A stretch of DNA of 64,000 nucleotides from Thermoflavimicrobium daqui (lineage in GTDB: Bacteria > Bacillota > Bacilli > Thermoactinomycetales > Thermoactinomycetaceae): the NCBI RefSeq assembly GCF_003313465.1, contig NZ_KZ845663.1:543911-607910 (forward strand). The letters are read 5' to 3'. The position numbers and the translations under genes are program-made. Positions 51,401 through 60,555 of this stretch are shown here, piece after piece. Below the pieces are notes generated by a model. That model was not told the DNA's origin and ran no database searches. It saw nothing but the letters and a program-made list of their open reading frames with translations. Every line of letters begins with the position of its first letter. Within the stretch, counting starts at the first letter, position 1.

Positions 51401-52848
51401 CGTGGTAATTTTAGTTTGAGGGTAAATAAAGTTTTTACAGAGACCAGCCCACTTGCAAAAATAATTATAAACCAAGCTAGAATAGCGAATAAATAATAGA
51501 GAGTCAATCCTGGTGTATGATGCATTTGCAAATACGTGACTCCACTCATCAAAGCGATAAACATCAAAATAAATAAGAGCATCGCCGGAAAGCGAAACGG
51601 AACAGGATAAATCTTTTGGCTTTTATAGTACAAAAAGATATTAATCAACAAGTAAGTTAGTACATTCATTCCACATACAGCCCATAAGCCAAAGACTGGA
51701 ATGAAGACCAAACTTCCAATTAGATAAATCACAGCAACCATACTAAATATCCTTGATATCATCACTGTCTTCTTCTGGAAAAAGAGTCCAACCCCAATGA
51801 TCAAATGTAATACATTTAAGATCGTACTAAACGAAAGTGCCCACATATATGGATAAGCTGAATGGTATGCTGGCTTTCCTCCAGCAATCAGCTGAATAAA
51901 CGGTTCAGCAATCATACTAAACAAGAGAACAACAAATGAACCAACAATCAGCACTCCTTTGGCCAAACGGCTAAATAGCTGTGGGGCATCACTACGATCC
52001 TTAATCGACATCGAAAAAGGTCGCCATGCTAATTGAAATGAAGCAGTTAATAAAACAATATAAGAAGCGACTCGGGATGCCGCATCGAAAATCGCGGCGC
52101 TCGTGGGTGAAATCATATGATAGACAAACAGTCGAGAAGTCGCATTTAATACCCAAAATGTAAGTAATGTCGGAATAAGGGGAACCCCATATTTTAATAG
52201 ATGTTTTGCATAAGGAATTTGTATTGGGAACCTAAAATGATTCCAAAGCAATATGACCAATCCTAACAAGACTAGGCATTGTCCAATAATTTGTCCGATA
52301 AAAATCCCTGACAAACCTTCTTTAAGTCCCACGACAAAATACACACTAAGAATAGCTGAACCTGCAAGCTGTAAAATCCCAAAAATCATAAAAGGCCATT
52401 TACGCCGTTCTAGACGGAGGTAGCCAAGCAACAACTGATTGAGTACCGAAAAAACCGTCGATAACAGCGCGATCATCAGAATCCACTTATTTTTTTCGCC
52501 ACCTTCGTAAACCAGTGATGAGACCCATCCATTTACAAAGAAAAAGGCGATAACAAAAGCGATTCCTACCAAGCCACTCGTTAATACTGCTGCTGTTAAA
52601 TAGCTTTTTCTCTCCTCATCCGTTTTCACATCATGGTAGTAAAACGCAAGTGCTGTATCCATCCCTAATAAAAAAAGATAGGAAATAACTAGCGTAACGG
52701 TATTCGTAACTCCCCAATCCGCATATTCATTCAGGGACAAATATGCGATAAAAATGGGAAATAAGAAAAAAGCGACAAACTTATTGCCAATGGTTACGAC
52801 TGCAAATGCAAGCGAGTCTGAGGCAAGACGTTTCCATAACTGTTTCAT
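51373..52848 (-). CDS. Polysaccharide flippase (MOP/Wzx-like)
   Basis: A 491-residue membrane protein with about fourteen hydrophobic helices and the Polysacc_synt N-terminal pattern (SDSLAFAVVTIGNKFVAFFL, then FPIFIAYLSLNEYADWG). A middle block YGVPLIPTLLTFWVLNATSR is typical of the Wzx/oligosaccharide group. It would flip lipid-linked glycans across the membrane. No glycosyltransferases are nearby, so the substrate is open. ATG at 52848; the ribosome binding site is AAAGGTGCATCC. Confidence 0.87.
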   Translation of the reverse strand: MKQLWKRLASDSLAFAVVTIGNKFVAFFLFPIFIAYLSLNEYADWGVTNTVTLVISYLFLLGMDTALAFYYHDVKTDEERKSYLTAAVLTSGLVGIAFVIAFFFVNGWVSSLVYEGGEKNKWILMIALLSTVFSVLNQLLLGYLRLERRKWPFMIFGILQLAGSAILSVYFVVGLKEGLSGIFIGQIIGQCLVLLGLVILLWNHFRFPIQIPYAKHLLKYGVPLIPTLLTFWVLNATSRLFVYHMISPTSAAIFDAASRVASYIVLLTASFQLAWRPFSMSIKDRSDAPQLFSRLAKGVLIVGSFVVLLFSMIAEPFIQLIAGGKPAYHSAYPYMWALSFSTILNVLHLIIGVGLFFQKKTVMISRIFSMVAVIYLIGSLVFIPVFGLWAVCGMNVLTYLLINIFLYYKSQKIYPVPFRFPAMLLFILMFIALMSGVTYLQMHHTPGLTLYYLFAILAWFIIIFASGLVSVKTLFTLKLKLPRKTNQSDSI

Positions 52849-52963
52849 CTATGGATGCACCTTTCTGATCTAATAAATATATTTATTATCCCTAATCAGC
52901 TTTAACTTGACAATAGATCCGATTACGAAGACACAAACTCGAGCATTATACTAGAAGAAGGAA

Positions 52964-53004
52964 TAAAAAATCCCTTTAGCAGATACCCCCGCTAAAGGGT
53001 TTTA
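52964..53004 (-). terminator. Terminator of yuzB
   Basis: CCCTTTAGC pairs with GCTAAAGGG, with a minus-strand T-run, at the stop codon of the yuzB gene. Confidence 0.85.
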
Positions 53005-53241
53005 GTAATGAAGTTCAATCTCTTCGATCGCTTTATAGATTTTCTCTAATAGCTCTTCAGCTGTATCTGCTTGAATTAACTCACCATTTACCAAACAATA
53101 TGGGTGAACAGCACAGTTGCCACAGTACCCTAGACAACCATATTCAATGACATCTAAAGAAGAATCTTCATCTAGTTTCTTTTTGATCTCCAATACATCA
53201 TCGGTTAAATTATTTACACAAAACTCAATCAGAGGCCTCAT
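53002..53241 (-). CDS. yuzB: YuzB-family protein (DUF1450)
   Basis: A 79-residue protein: MRPLIEFCVNNL, then VIEYGCLGYCGNCAVHPYCLVNGELIQADTAEEL in two pieces. The Cys-rich block resembles thioredoxin-like ferredoxins, but no enzymatic role is known. Length and text match B. subtilis YuzB once the start is set at the ATG at 53241, which follows GGAGTGAATGTAAA; the frame is open further upstream without a binding site. Confidence 0.88.
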   Translation of the reverse strand: MRPLIEFCVNNLTDDVLEIKKKLDEDSSLDVIEYGCLGYCGNCAVHPYCLVNGELIQADTAEELLEKIYKAIEEIELHY

Positions 53242-53321
53242 TTTACATTCACTCCATTTCTGATCCAAATTGGTATCCATTTTACTCACAATACATTTAT
53301 TATATATCCTTTCGACGATGA

Positions 53322-53352
53322 GAAAAACCATCCTTATTTAAGGATGGCCTTA
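53322..53352 (-). terminator. Terminator of yuzD
   Basis: CCATCCTT pairs with AAGGATGG around ATTT, followed by a minus-strand T-run (complement of AAAAA). Confidence 0.8.
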
Positions 53353-53375
53353 TTTGTAAATGATCATGATACTTT

Positions 53376-53702
53376 TTAAGCGACAGGCTCTAAACCTAAT
53401 TCTGTAAGTTTTTGGGTAATCTTTTTTAATTTAGGATTTCCTTCATCAATAACTTCATCATCAATCACTACCACAGGATACCAAAGATCTTCATCGATCA
53501 CTCGCTTGGAAAAGTTTTTTTCTTTTTCTCCCTTAGGCGCAAAAATATCCACATAAACCACTTCGACTTGTTCGCTAAATTTACGCTTTAAAGCTGATTG
53601 TAACCAAGTTGCTGTTTCTTGGGAAGAAGGTAAATTTACACAGCTAGCACAAACTTGCTCAGCCCCATAGACAAAAACTTGAATCGGCTTGGTGTTGTTC
53701 AT
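53376..53702 (-). CDS. yuzD: YuzD-family thioredoxin-like protein (DUF1462)
   Basis: A 108-residue protein with a thioredoxin-like start (PIQVFVYGAEQVCASCVNLPSS, CxxC-like Cys18/Cys21), a VEVVYVDIF strand and DLWYPVVVIDDEVIDEGNP, where the cis-Pro position is conserved. It matches the YuzD family of Bacillales, thought to be a disulfide oxidoreductase-like protein, with no proven role. The ATG at 53702 follows AAAGGAGTTGCACCT. Confidence 0.87.
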   Translation of the reverse strand: MNNTKPIQVFVYGAEQVCASCVNLPSSQETATWLQSALKRKFSEQVEVVYVDIFAPKGEKEKNFSKRVIDEDLWYPVVVIDDEVIDEGNPKLKKITQKLTELGLEPVA

Positions 53703-53731
53703 AGGTGCAACTCCTTTATCACTATAATCAA

Positions 53732-54868
53732 TTAAAAAGTAAGTGCTTGATCTAAATCATCTAATAAATCTTCGCTATCTTCAATACCTACGGAAATACG
53801 GATCAATCCATCCGTAATACCCAACTCCGCTCTTGTTTCTGCAGGAATCGATGCATGTGTCATCCGAGCAGGTACAGATATAATACTTTCTACAGCGCCT
53901 AAGCTTTCTGCTAATACAAAGTAATTGACTTGCTCTAAAACTTTCTCTGCTTTGGCTTGACTACCTACATCAAAAGAGATCATCCCACCAAATCCACGAG
54001 CTTGTCGCTTGGCTAAGTCATGTCCAGGATGTGATTTTAAACCAGGATAATAAACTTTGTTTACTCGTGGATGTTGTTCTAAATAACGCGCGATTTGCCC
54101 CGCACTTTCCTCATGCTGTCTCATGCGAAGACCCAATGTCTTCATCCCACGGATTAATAACCAAGCATCAAAAGGACCAATCACACCACCAATCGAGTTT
54201 TGTAGAAAATGAATCCGTTCACCGAGTTCTTCATCTTTCGTGACTACCAAACCTGCTACAACATCACTATGGCCACCTAAGTATTTTGTGGCACTATGCA
54301 ATACAATATCAGCTCCTAAATCCAATGGATTTTGCCAATAAGGAGTCATAAATGTATTATCCACAATCAGATATAAGTTTTTCGCTTGGCAAATTTCACT
54401 AATTAACTTGATATCGGACACTTTAAGGAGTGGATTACTTGGTGTTTCTAAGTAAATGGCACGTGTATTTTCCCTAATGGCATCCATAACATAGCTGATC
54501 TCACTTGTATCTACAAAAGTCGCTTCCAAACCAAAACGGGAAAATACTTGGCTCAAGACACGATAAGTTCCACCATAGACATCATCACTGATGACTAAGT
54601 GATCTCCTTTATTAAACATCGACAATACTGTCGAAATGGCAGCCATTCCAGAGCCAAAAGCTAAACCACGTTTACCATTTTCCAGAGTAGCAATTAACTC
54701 TTCTAACGCCGTACGTGTAGGATTTCCTGTACGAGAATATTCATAGCCTTTATGTTGACCAATAGAAGCTTGTTGATATGTAGAAACTTGATAGATAGGT
54801 ACACTAACTGCTCCCGTTTGTGGATCAGCTACCACTCCACCGTGTATTAACTTTGTATTCATTTTCAT
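53732..54868 (-). CDS. mccB: Cystathionine gamma-lyase/homocysteine gamma-lyase MccB
   Basis: A 378-residue PLP enzyme of the Cys/Met metabolism family. The PLP lysine is Lys195 in HSATKYLGGHSD; other blocks are YEYSRTGNPTR, FGSGMAAIST, ETPSNPLL and IVDNTFMTPY. In B. subtilis MccA and MccB convert homocysteine to cysteine. The ATG at 54868 follows AAGGTGGG and lies one base after the mccA stop, so the pair is one operon. The family also includes MetI/MetB; the mccA partner decides the call. Confidence 0.9.
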   Translation of the reverse strand: MKMNTKLIHGGVVADPQTGAVSVPIYQVSTYQQASIGQHKGYEYSRTGNPTRTALEELIATLENGKRGLAFGSGMAAISTVLSMFNKGDHLVISDDVYGGTYRVLSQVFSRFGLEATFVDTSEISYVMDAIRENTRAIYLETPSNPLLKVSDIKLISEICQAKNLYLIVDNTFMTPYWQNPLDLGADIVLHSATKYLGGHSDVVAGLVVTKDEELGERIHFLQNSIGGVIGPFDAWLLIRGMKTLGLRMRQHEESAGQIARYLEQHPRVNKVYYPGLKSHPGHDLAKRQARGFGGMISFDVGSQAKAEKVLEQVNYFVLAESLGAVESIISVPARMTHASIPAETRAELGITDGLIRISVGIEDSEDLLDDLDQALTF

Positions 54869-54869
54869 T

Positions 54870-55796
54870 TTATATCCCACCTTGATAAATTTTCTGACTT
54901 AAATATCGTTCACTACTATCAGGAAAAATGACCACAATCCGCGTATCATTAGGTGCCTTTGCTGCTTCTTGAAGTGCTGCATAACAGGCAGCTCCTGATG
55001 AGCTTCCAACTAATAACCCTTCTTGCTTTGCTAATTCAGCAACAAGATGAAAAGCATCCTTGTCAAGAACCGTATATACTTCATCAATCAACGAGTGATC
55101 AAAAAAGGATGGGAAAAATTCCATGCCAATCCCTTCAGTTTGATGCGGACCAGACTCTCCTCCACCGATAATCGAACCTTCTGGTTCAACAATCACTGTT
55201 TTAATCTGAGGATTCTTTTCTTTTAAAAACTGAGCTACTCCCATAAATGTACCTGACGAGCCCGCTCCCGCTATAAAAATATCCACCTTACCATCTAGTT
55301 GTTCCCATATCTCTGGGCCTGTTGTTTCATAATGAATCTGTGGATTTGCTGGATTAGAAAACTGCTGTGGACAATAGGCTCCATCTAGCTCTTGTTCAAG
55401 CTCTTTTGCTTTGCGGATAGCTCCTTTGATCCCTTCTGAAGTAGGTGTATTGATCACATGTGCTCCTAATGCTCGCATGAGATCTTGCTTTTCAACCGAA
55501 AATTTTTCAGGAACCACAAAGATGACTTGATATCCAGTCCCGATCGCAGCAAGTGCCAAGCCAATCCCTGTATTTCCAGCAGTTGGCTCTATGATCGTCC
55601 CACCTGGTTTTAACTTACCAATACGTTCGCCTTCCCGAATCAACGCCACTCCTAACCGATCTTTTACACTACCTCCCGGATTAAATGACTCCAACTTAGC
55701 GTAAAGCTCTATGTGACTTGGTATTCCTAACCTTTTTATCCGTATCATCGGTGTATTCCCGATCAGATCATGCACATTCTCAAATACATTTTTCAT
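54870..55796 (-). CDS. mccA: O-acetylserine-dependent cystathionine beta-synthase MccA
   Basis: A 308-residue PLP enzyme of the cysteine synthase fold. PLP lysine is Lys45 in NPGGSVKDR; PTAGNTGIGLALAA, FIAGAGSSGTFMG and the C-terminal VVIFPDSSERYLS complete the pattern. Paired with mccB it fits MccA, which condenses O-acetylserine with homocysteine. Unlike in B. subtilis the pair is not preceded by mtnN or luxS genes here. The ATG at 55796 follows AAGAGGCG; the frame is open up to 55892. I saw no CymR site I trust. Confidence 0.88.
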   Translation of the reverse strand: MKNVFENVHDLIGNTPMIRIKRLGIPSHIELYAKLESFNPGGSVKDRLGVALIREGERIGKLKPGGTIIEPTAGNTGIGLALAAIGTGYQVIFVVPEKFSVEKQDLMRALGAHVINTPTSEGIKGAIRKAKELEQELDGAYCPQQFSNPANPQIHYETTGPEIWEQLDGKVDIFIAGAGSSGTFMGVAQFLKEKNPQIKTVIVEPEGSIIGGGESGPHQTEGIGMEFFPSFFDHSLIDEVYTVLDKDAFHLVAELAKQEGLLVGSSSGAACYAALQEAAKAPNDTRIVVIFPDSSERYLSQKIYQGGI

Positions 55797-56209
55797 GCTT
55801 AGCGCGCCTCTTTCCATTCGAGTTTCATCCTTATCCATCAAGATCAAAGGGATAAATCTCCCATCGATGTTAAAATAAGAACCCGCTAACACTATCTTAA
55901 CAATTTTACGATGAATTTAAAACATAGTATGCCAATCGGTTTTAAATATTTTAAGGCTTAGAAATGCTTATGTCAAAGTAATTTCTTCTAATTAAACGAA
56001 AAGATCCCGCAAATATCACAAAAAATCCAACCCTCCACTCGCAAAAGATCTTACTTGTTTTATAATATATGATAAAACATATGATGAAACTAACTCCTTG
56101 ATAAACGGATTCAGAAAATAAGGAATGGATACATAGACATCATTTTTGTTTCTACTCCAGAAGATTTTAATTCTTGGAATCACTCCATTTCTTTGAAGAA
56201 GAGGGATAC
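55797..56209. other. Divergent intergenic region, mccA to VOC gene
   Basis: About 410 bases. I checked for a SAM riboswitch, T-box or CymR box and see none that is convincing. Nothing else stands out. Confidence 0.35.
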
Positions 56210-56212
56210 ATG

Positions 56213-56602
56213 ATGAAAGTAACAGGCTTTAATCATCTAACCTTATGCATTAAAAGCTTAGAGAAAAGTTTACCATTTTATTGTGACATATTAGGAATGA
56301 CCTTAGTTCATCGTGGTAATACAGACGCCTATTTGGAATGGGGAGATGCTTGGATTTGTCTATTAGAAAAGAGTGACTATCAAAAAACAGAAAATCAGAT
56401 TGGAATGGATCATATCGCTTTTTCCATTAGCGAAGAAGGGTTTAACGATGCTATTACCGTACTACATAACCATCACATTCCAATTACCCGAACACCTATC
56501 GAGCGGGGTGGAGGCCATTCTGTCCAATTTCTGGATCCGGATGGAATCACGATTGAACTATTTACTGGAAGCTTACAGCAACGAATGAGGAATTGGAAGT
56601 AA
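56213..56602 (+). CDS. VOC-superfamily (glyoxalase/bleomycin-resistance-like) protein
   Basis: A 129-residue protein with two beta-alpha-beta-beta-beta units. Metal-ligand positions are His8 in FNHLTLCIKS, His in MDHIAFSI, and Glu in GITIELFTG; the pattern FYCDILGMTLVHR is characteristic. FosB-like, glyoxalase-like and dioxygenase-like members share it, so the substrate is unknown. ATG at 56213 (or the adjacent 56210) follows AGAGGGAT. It converges on the permease genes. Confidence 0.82.
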   Translation: MKVTGFNHLTLCIKSLEKSLPFYCDILGMTLVHRGNTDAYLEWGDAWICLLEKSDYQKTENQIGMDHIAFSISEEGFNDAITVLHNHHIPITRTPIERGGGHSVQFLDPDGITIELFTGSLQQRMRNWK

Positions 56603-56681
56603 ATAAAACAAGCATAAAAACACCCGAACTTTTGTATAACAATCAGAAAATCAGATGTTTTTCCGAATAGTAATCTTGAAT

Positions 56682-57572
56682 CTAATCTGCAAATATTTTT
56701 TCAAATAGAAGAATAAGCAATCGCATTGTAACGTAAGTAATGAAGAAAATAACCATTAGCGCTAATAAGGTATAAGTAACAATATTGTATTGCCCTTGTA
56801 TATCCCATTTGTGTACGAGAAAAAATAACTTCGTTACCCCTCTTAAATTAAAAATTCTTTCTACAATATACATAGAACCTATCATCATACCACATATTTT
56901 AAATAGATCCGCTTTAACAAACGGCAAAATATTTCGGATCACATGTTGGGAGTATATATGCCACTTAGACAATCCTTTTGCCTTAGCAATCAATATATAA
57001 TCTTCTGTTAATACATGATAAGTTTCGAATGAAACCATTCGGATCATATACATAAAGGGGATATAAGCTAACGTAATAAAGGGGAGGAGAATCGCTGTCT
57101 CCGATCCCGTTGCAGCTACTTCAGCGACAAGGATACCTGTGGACTGAAAGATGACGATTACCAGTACACATAATAACAAACCAACAAAGAAATCAGGTAG
57201 TAGAGAGAGAAAGCCAAAAATATCTTTTACCCATGCTTTTCTTTTGGCTAACCATAGACCGACGAATAATCCCAAACCCATTGCTACAATACCTGTCAAA
57301 ATTAAGAACACAGCTGATAACACAAACGAATCTGGCCATTCATCCCAAATAGAGTATTCACTAAGAACAAAACCATCTGCCACCCATTTATATTGAAAAC
57401 TCTCACCCGTTAATAAGCCACTAAAATAATTTTTCACATATGTAAATATTTGCTCATTAAATGAAAAAGAATTGCCGTCATAAGAGAAAAGAAAGGGAAA
57501 AGTTGAAATCACTAATAAAATGATTACCCATAAAGTCCCCATATATAGCCCATGAAATAATTTACGAATCAT
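56682..57572 (-). CDS. Oligopeptide-type ABC permease, DppB/OppB-like
   Basis: A 296-residue membrane protein of the BPD_transp_1 family: one N-terminal helix, a large external loop (about 30-75), then five helices. The EAA loop that contacts the ATPase is ILIAKAKGLSKWHIYSQHVI. It is paired with the DppC-like gene 14 bases upstream. No substrate-binding protein or ATPase is beside them. They lie downstream of the lanthipeptide genes on the same strand, though a hairpin intervenes. The start at 57572 follows CAGGAGGTGAGC. Confidence 0.83.
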   Translation of the reverse strand: MIRKLFHGLYMGTLWVIILLVISTFPFLFSYDGNSFSFNEQIFTYVKNYFSGLLTGESFQYKWVADGFVLSEYSIWDEWPDSFVLSAVFLILTGIVAMGLGLFVGLWLAKRKAWVKDIFGFLSLLPDFFVGLLLCVLVIVIFQSTGILVAEVAATGSETAILLPFITLAYIPFMYMIRMVSFETYHVLTEDYILIAKAKGLSKWHIYSQHVIRNILPFVKADLFKICGMMIGSMYIVERIFNLRGVTKLFFLVHKWDIQGQYNIVTYTLLALMVIFFITYVTMRLLILLFEKIFAD

Positions 57573-57586
57573 CAGCTCACCTCCTG

Positions 57587-58495
57587 TTAAATGTATGGCT
57601 GCTTACTATATTCTTGCTGGTATTTCTTCTCAAATCCTCGATAAAGTAAATAAAAAGAAAGCATTAATAAGAAAAAACCTAGTAACGGGTAAGCGATAAC
57701 CCAAATTTTATAATCAAGATAATCTTTATGTTGTCCTAGCAAACTCATCCATTCCTGCGACTTGCTATAATATTTTGGAGGTCCACTACTACTTATTTTG
57801 ATAAGTGAGCCACCTAAAAACACATTGACTATACTAAGTTGACCAAACATCACCAATACTAAAATAATTTCATATAAAAACATTAAAAATAAATTCTCCT
57901 TTAATAAAGGAAAAATATGTTTCCATATGACTCTTTGGGTACTAGCCCCCATTTGTTTGGCCACCATGACAAACAAATGACTTTTAATGACTTCGGTTTT
58001 AGATTTAACACTGATGACAATAGGAGCAATGCCAAACAATATCATCAACACACTTTGTACAACAATTAATTCCCATTTAGCTGGCGTAACATCCTCAGTG
58101 ATACCCACCTTGGTTAGTAAAAAAGAAAGGATAATAATCACAGGAACACTTCCCAAAACCCGAAATATCCCTTGCTGCTTGACCTGTACTTCTTTCATTC
58201 CTAATCCTAGACCGATCACTCCCCCGATTAAGATCCGTAAGAAAGCTATGCCTATCGAAATAAACAAAGTATATTTCAACCCATACAACATCAAAGTTAG
58301 TAAATCTTTTCCTTGATTATCACTCCCTAACCAATGAGTCGATGAGGGATAAAGCGGTGGGTCCGCTGACCAATCCTCATCAGTCACCGAATAAGGAGCT
58401 ATCCATGGTCCCAAAATAGCTAAAGTCACAAAGCATATGAGTAACCCTCCTCCGATCCATAGGGATAGATTTCGTTTTTTCCTTTTCATTTCCAT
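57587..58495 (-). CDS. Oligopeptide-type ABC permease, DppC/OppC-like
   Basis: A 302-residue membrane permease. The N terminus has the DppC layout: basic leader, one helix, then a short external loop with LYPSSTHWLGSDNQGKDLLT. EAA loop: VAKQMGASTQRVIWKHIF. It forms a pair with the gene at 56682. Together they look like a peptide importer's membrane part without its ATPase or binding protein, which may be encoded elsewhere or may be shared. The ATG at 58495 follows GAGGTGAAAAG. Confidence 0.83.
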   Translation of the reverse strand: MEMKRKKRNLSLWIGGGLLICFVTLAILGPWIAPYSVTDEDWSADPPLYPSSTHWLGSDNQGKDLLTLMLYGLKYTLFISIGIAFLRILIGGVIGLGLGMKEVQVKQQGIFRVLGSVPVIIILSFLLTKVGITEDVTPAKWELIVVQSVLMILFGIAPIVISVKSKTEVIKSHLFVMVAKQMGASTQRVIWKHIFPLLKENLFLMFLYEIILVLVMFGQLSIVNVFLGGSLIKISSSGPPKYYSKSQEWMSLLGQHKDYLDYKIWVIAYPLLGFFLLMLSFYLLYRGFEKKYQQEYSKQPYI

Positions 58496-58545
58496 ATAAT
58501 CTTTTCACCTCAAATCGAGTTCTCTAAAACCAAGGACGATAAATA

Positions 58546-58576
58546 GTTAAAAATCCAATCCTTAAAGGGATTGGAA
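58546..58576 (-). terminator. Hairpin after lanT
   Basis: CCAATCC pairs with GGATTGG around a 6-base loop and is followed on the minus strand by ATTTTT. It suggests at least partial termination between the lanthipeptide genes and the permease pair. Confidence 0.65.
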
Positions 58577-58637
58577 ATCGAAAAAATGATGAAAAAAACC
58601 TTATCTTTCCTCTTCTCTAAATGGTCATATTCTTATT

Positions 58638-60491
58638 TCACATGTAAATCTCTTGATTAGTTTGTTTATCTTTCTCCATGATATAAGATGATACTTGCAA
58701 TTGATATAACTCAGCGTATAGTCCATCGAGAGCCATCAGTTCTCTATGGGTTCCTTGCTCAACAATTTCCCCTTGATCCAAAACTAAAATTTTATCTGCA
58801 AAGCGTACAGAAGAGAAACGATGCGAAATAAAGATACCTAATTTATCTGTCACTAACTCTTTAAATCGATTAAATACATCCATTTCTGCCTTTGGATCTA
58901 AAAAGGAACTTGGCTCATCTAATATATATAAATCTGCTTTTCTCATAAAAGCTCTAGCGATTGCCAACCGTTGCCATTGACCTCCTGATAATTGCAGACT
59001 TTCGTCGAACCATTGTCCCAACTGTGTTTCTAGACGCTTTGGCATTTGTTCAATCACTGATTGAATTCCTGCTTTTTGTGCGGCATCAAGCAGCGCCTGA
59101 TCATCATCCATCCGATCCAGATCACCAAATCCGATGTTGCTACGAACGGGCATCTCATATTGAACAAAATCTTGAAATACAACACCGATTTTACGACGCA
59201 GTTCTGTTACGTCGATGGATTTAATTGATATTCCATTAATCAAAATATCCCCTTGAAAATCATCATATAGCTGCGTTATTAATTTAACTAATGTACTTTT
59301 CCCAGAACCATTTTCTCCTACAAGTGCTAAGGTCTCTCCTTTTTTCAAAGTAAAACTAATACGATTTAAAGCTGGACGATCCATGTCAGGATATTGAAAA
59401 TATACATTACGAAATTCAATGGATTCAATGGTTGATAATTCAATGTCCTTAAGGGAGTCTGATTTTGATTTCGTTGTTAAATCAAGATAGTGAAATAATT
59501 GTTGTATAAATAAATTATTCTCACATAAGGTAAGAACATTATGAATCAAAGTATTTGATGTACTATAAGTCAAATTTACTGCTTGAACCATTCCCACTAA
59601 ATTACCAATTAACATTTTTCCGATAAATGTCGTCCAAAGAATAAATAAAATAATACTCCCTATCACGATATGATCCAAAAACTCGAAAGTGAGGGAGATC
59701 TTTACCTGTTTCTTAGCCAGATTCCGATCCTCTGTAAGAAATGTTTCGTTTATCTTATTATATTTATTTAGTATATACTTTTCTAAACCAAACAACTTAA
59801 TTTCTCTAAAACCATTATCTTTACTAATTAGAAAAAAGAGATACCAAGAAAACCGAAAACGAGAAGCTCTTTTATATTGGACAAAGAATCTTTCTTGCCC
59901 TAAGCGAAAAAATGAAATAAAAGAAATAAACGGAGTAATCATTAAAATAACAGCAATCCACCACTTCCAAACTGCCACAACAGAAACCGCGGAAATCAAG
60001 GTTACTACTCCTGACACAAAAGCAATCATTTGAGAAAAAATCTCAAAGATACGATAGTTTGCTTCCATTTGCGCTCGCTTTAGATCATCTTGTATATTAG
60101 GATCTTCAAAATCTGCTAATTTCAGTTGCGTTGATTTTTCCATAATTTTATAGCCTAAAGTATTCGATAGAATGGTTTTAAAAATACTATTACAGTAATT
60201 CTCAATAATATTAAGTAGTTCATTACATAGACCAATTCCAATCAGAAAGCCAAATCCCCAGAGAACTAAGCTAAAGTCTCCTGTTTTCTGAGCTACCATG
60301 ACTTGATTGACTAAATTCTGGGTTGCCAGCAGAGACAACACAGGGACTACAGCCTGTAAAATATTAATAAGAATAAGGATAGATAAATATCCTTTGTGTA
60401 TATCCCATAAAAGCTTTAAGACCCTTGGCCATGATCGGATTGTATACCATATATTGGATAATGAAAAATCCTGTAATTGTTTTGTAGCCAT
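58638..60491 (-). CDS. ABC exporter, LanT/SpaT-like (lanthipeptide export)
   Basis: A 617-residue exporter: an N-terminal six-helix membrane domain (about 30-340) and a C-terminal ATPase with Walker A GENGSGKST, signature LSGGQ, Walker B LYILDEP and the H-loop ISHRFSS. There is no C39 peptidase domain, as expected for class I LanT proteins (NisT, SpaT), where the leader is removed outside the cell. It lies 64 bases after lanC. The ATG at 60491 follows AAGGTGAGAGTAG. Confidence 0.85.
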   Translation of the reverse strand: MATKQLQDFSLSNIWYTIRSWPRVLKLLWDIHKGYLSILILINILQAVVPVLSLLATQNLVNQVMVAQKTGDFSLVLWGFGFLIGIGLCNELLNIIENYCNSIFKTILSNTLGYKIMEKSTQLKLADFEDPNIQDDLKRAQMEANYRIFEIFSQMIAFVSGVVTLISAVSVVAVWKWWIAVILMITPFISFISFFRLGQERFFVQYKRASRFRFSWYLFFLISKDNGFREIKLFGLEKYILNKYNKINETFLTEDRNLAKKQVKISLTFEFLDHIVIGSIILFILWTTFIGKMLIGNLVGMVQAVNLTYSTSNTLIHNVLTLCENNLFIQQLFHYLDLTTKSKSDSLKDIELSTIESIEFRNVYFQYPDMDRPALNRISFTLKKGETLALVGENGSGKSTLVKLITQLYDDFQGDILINGISIKSIDVTELRRKIGVVFQDFVQYEMPVRSNIGFGDLDRMDDDQALLDAAQKAGIQSVIEQMPKRLETQLGQWFDESLQLSGGQWQRLAIARAFMRKADLYILDEPSSFLDPKAEMDVFNRFKELVTDKLGIFISHRFSSVRFADKILVLDQGEIVEQGTHRELMALDGLYAELYQLQVSSYIMEKDKQTNQEIYM

Positions 60492-60555
60492 CTACTCTCA
60501 CCTTAATATGACCGTCTTCTTCGCAGCTATTTTAAAACGACTTATGAAATGAATT

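Noticed and set aside
55797-55990. Possible SAM riboswitch or CymR site upstream of mccA
   Set aside because: The conserved SAM-I core is absent and no site fits a CymR consensus well enough to claim.
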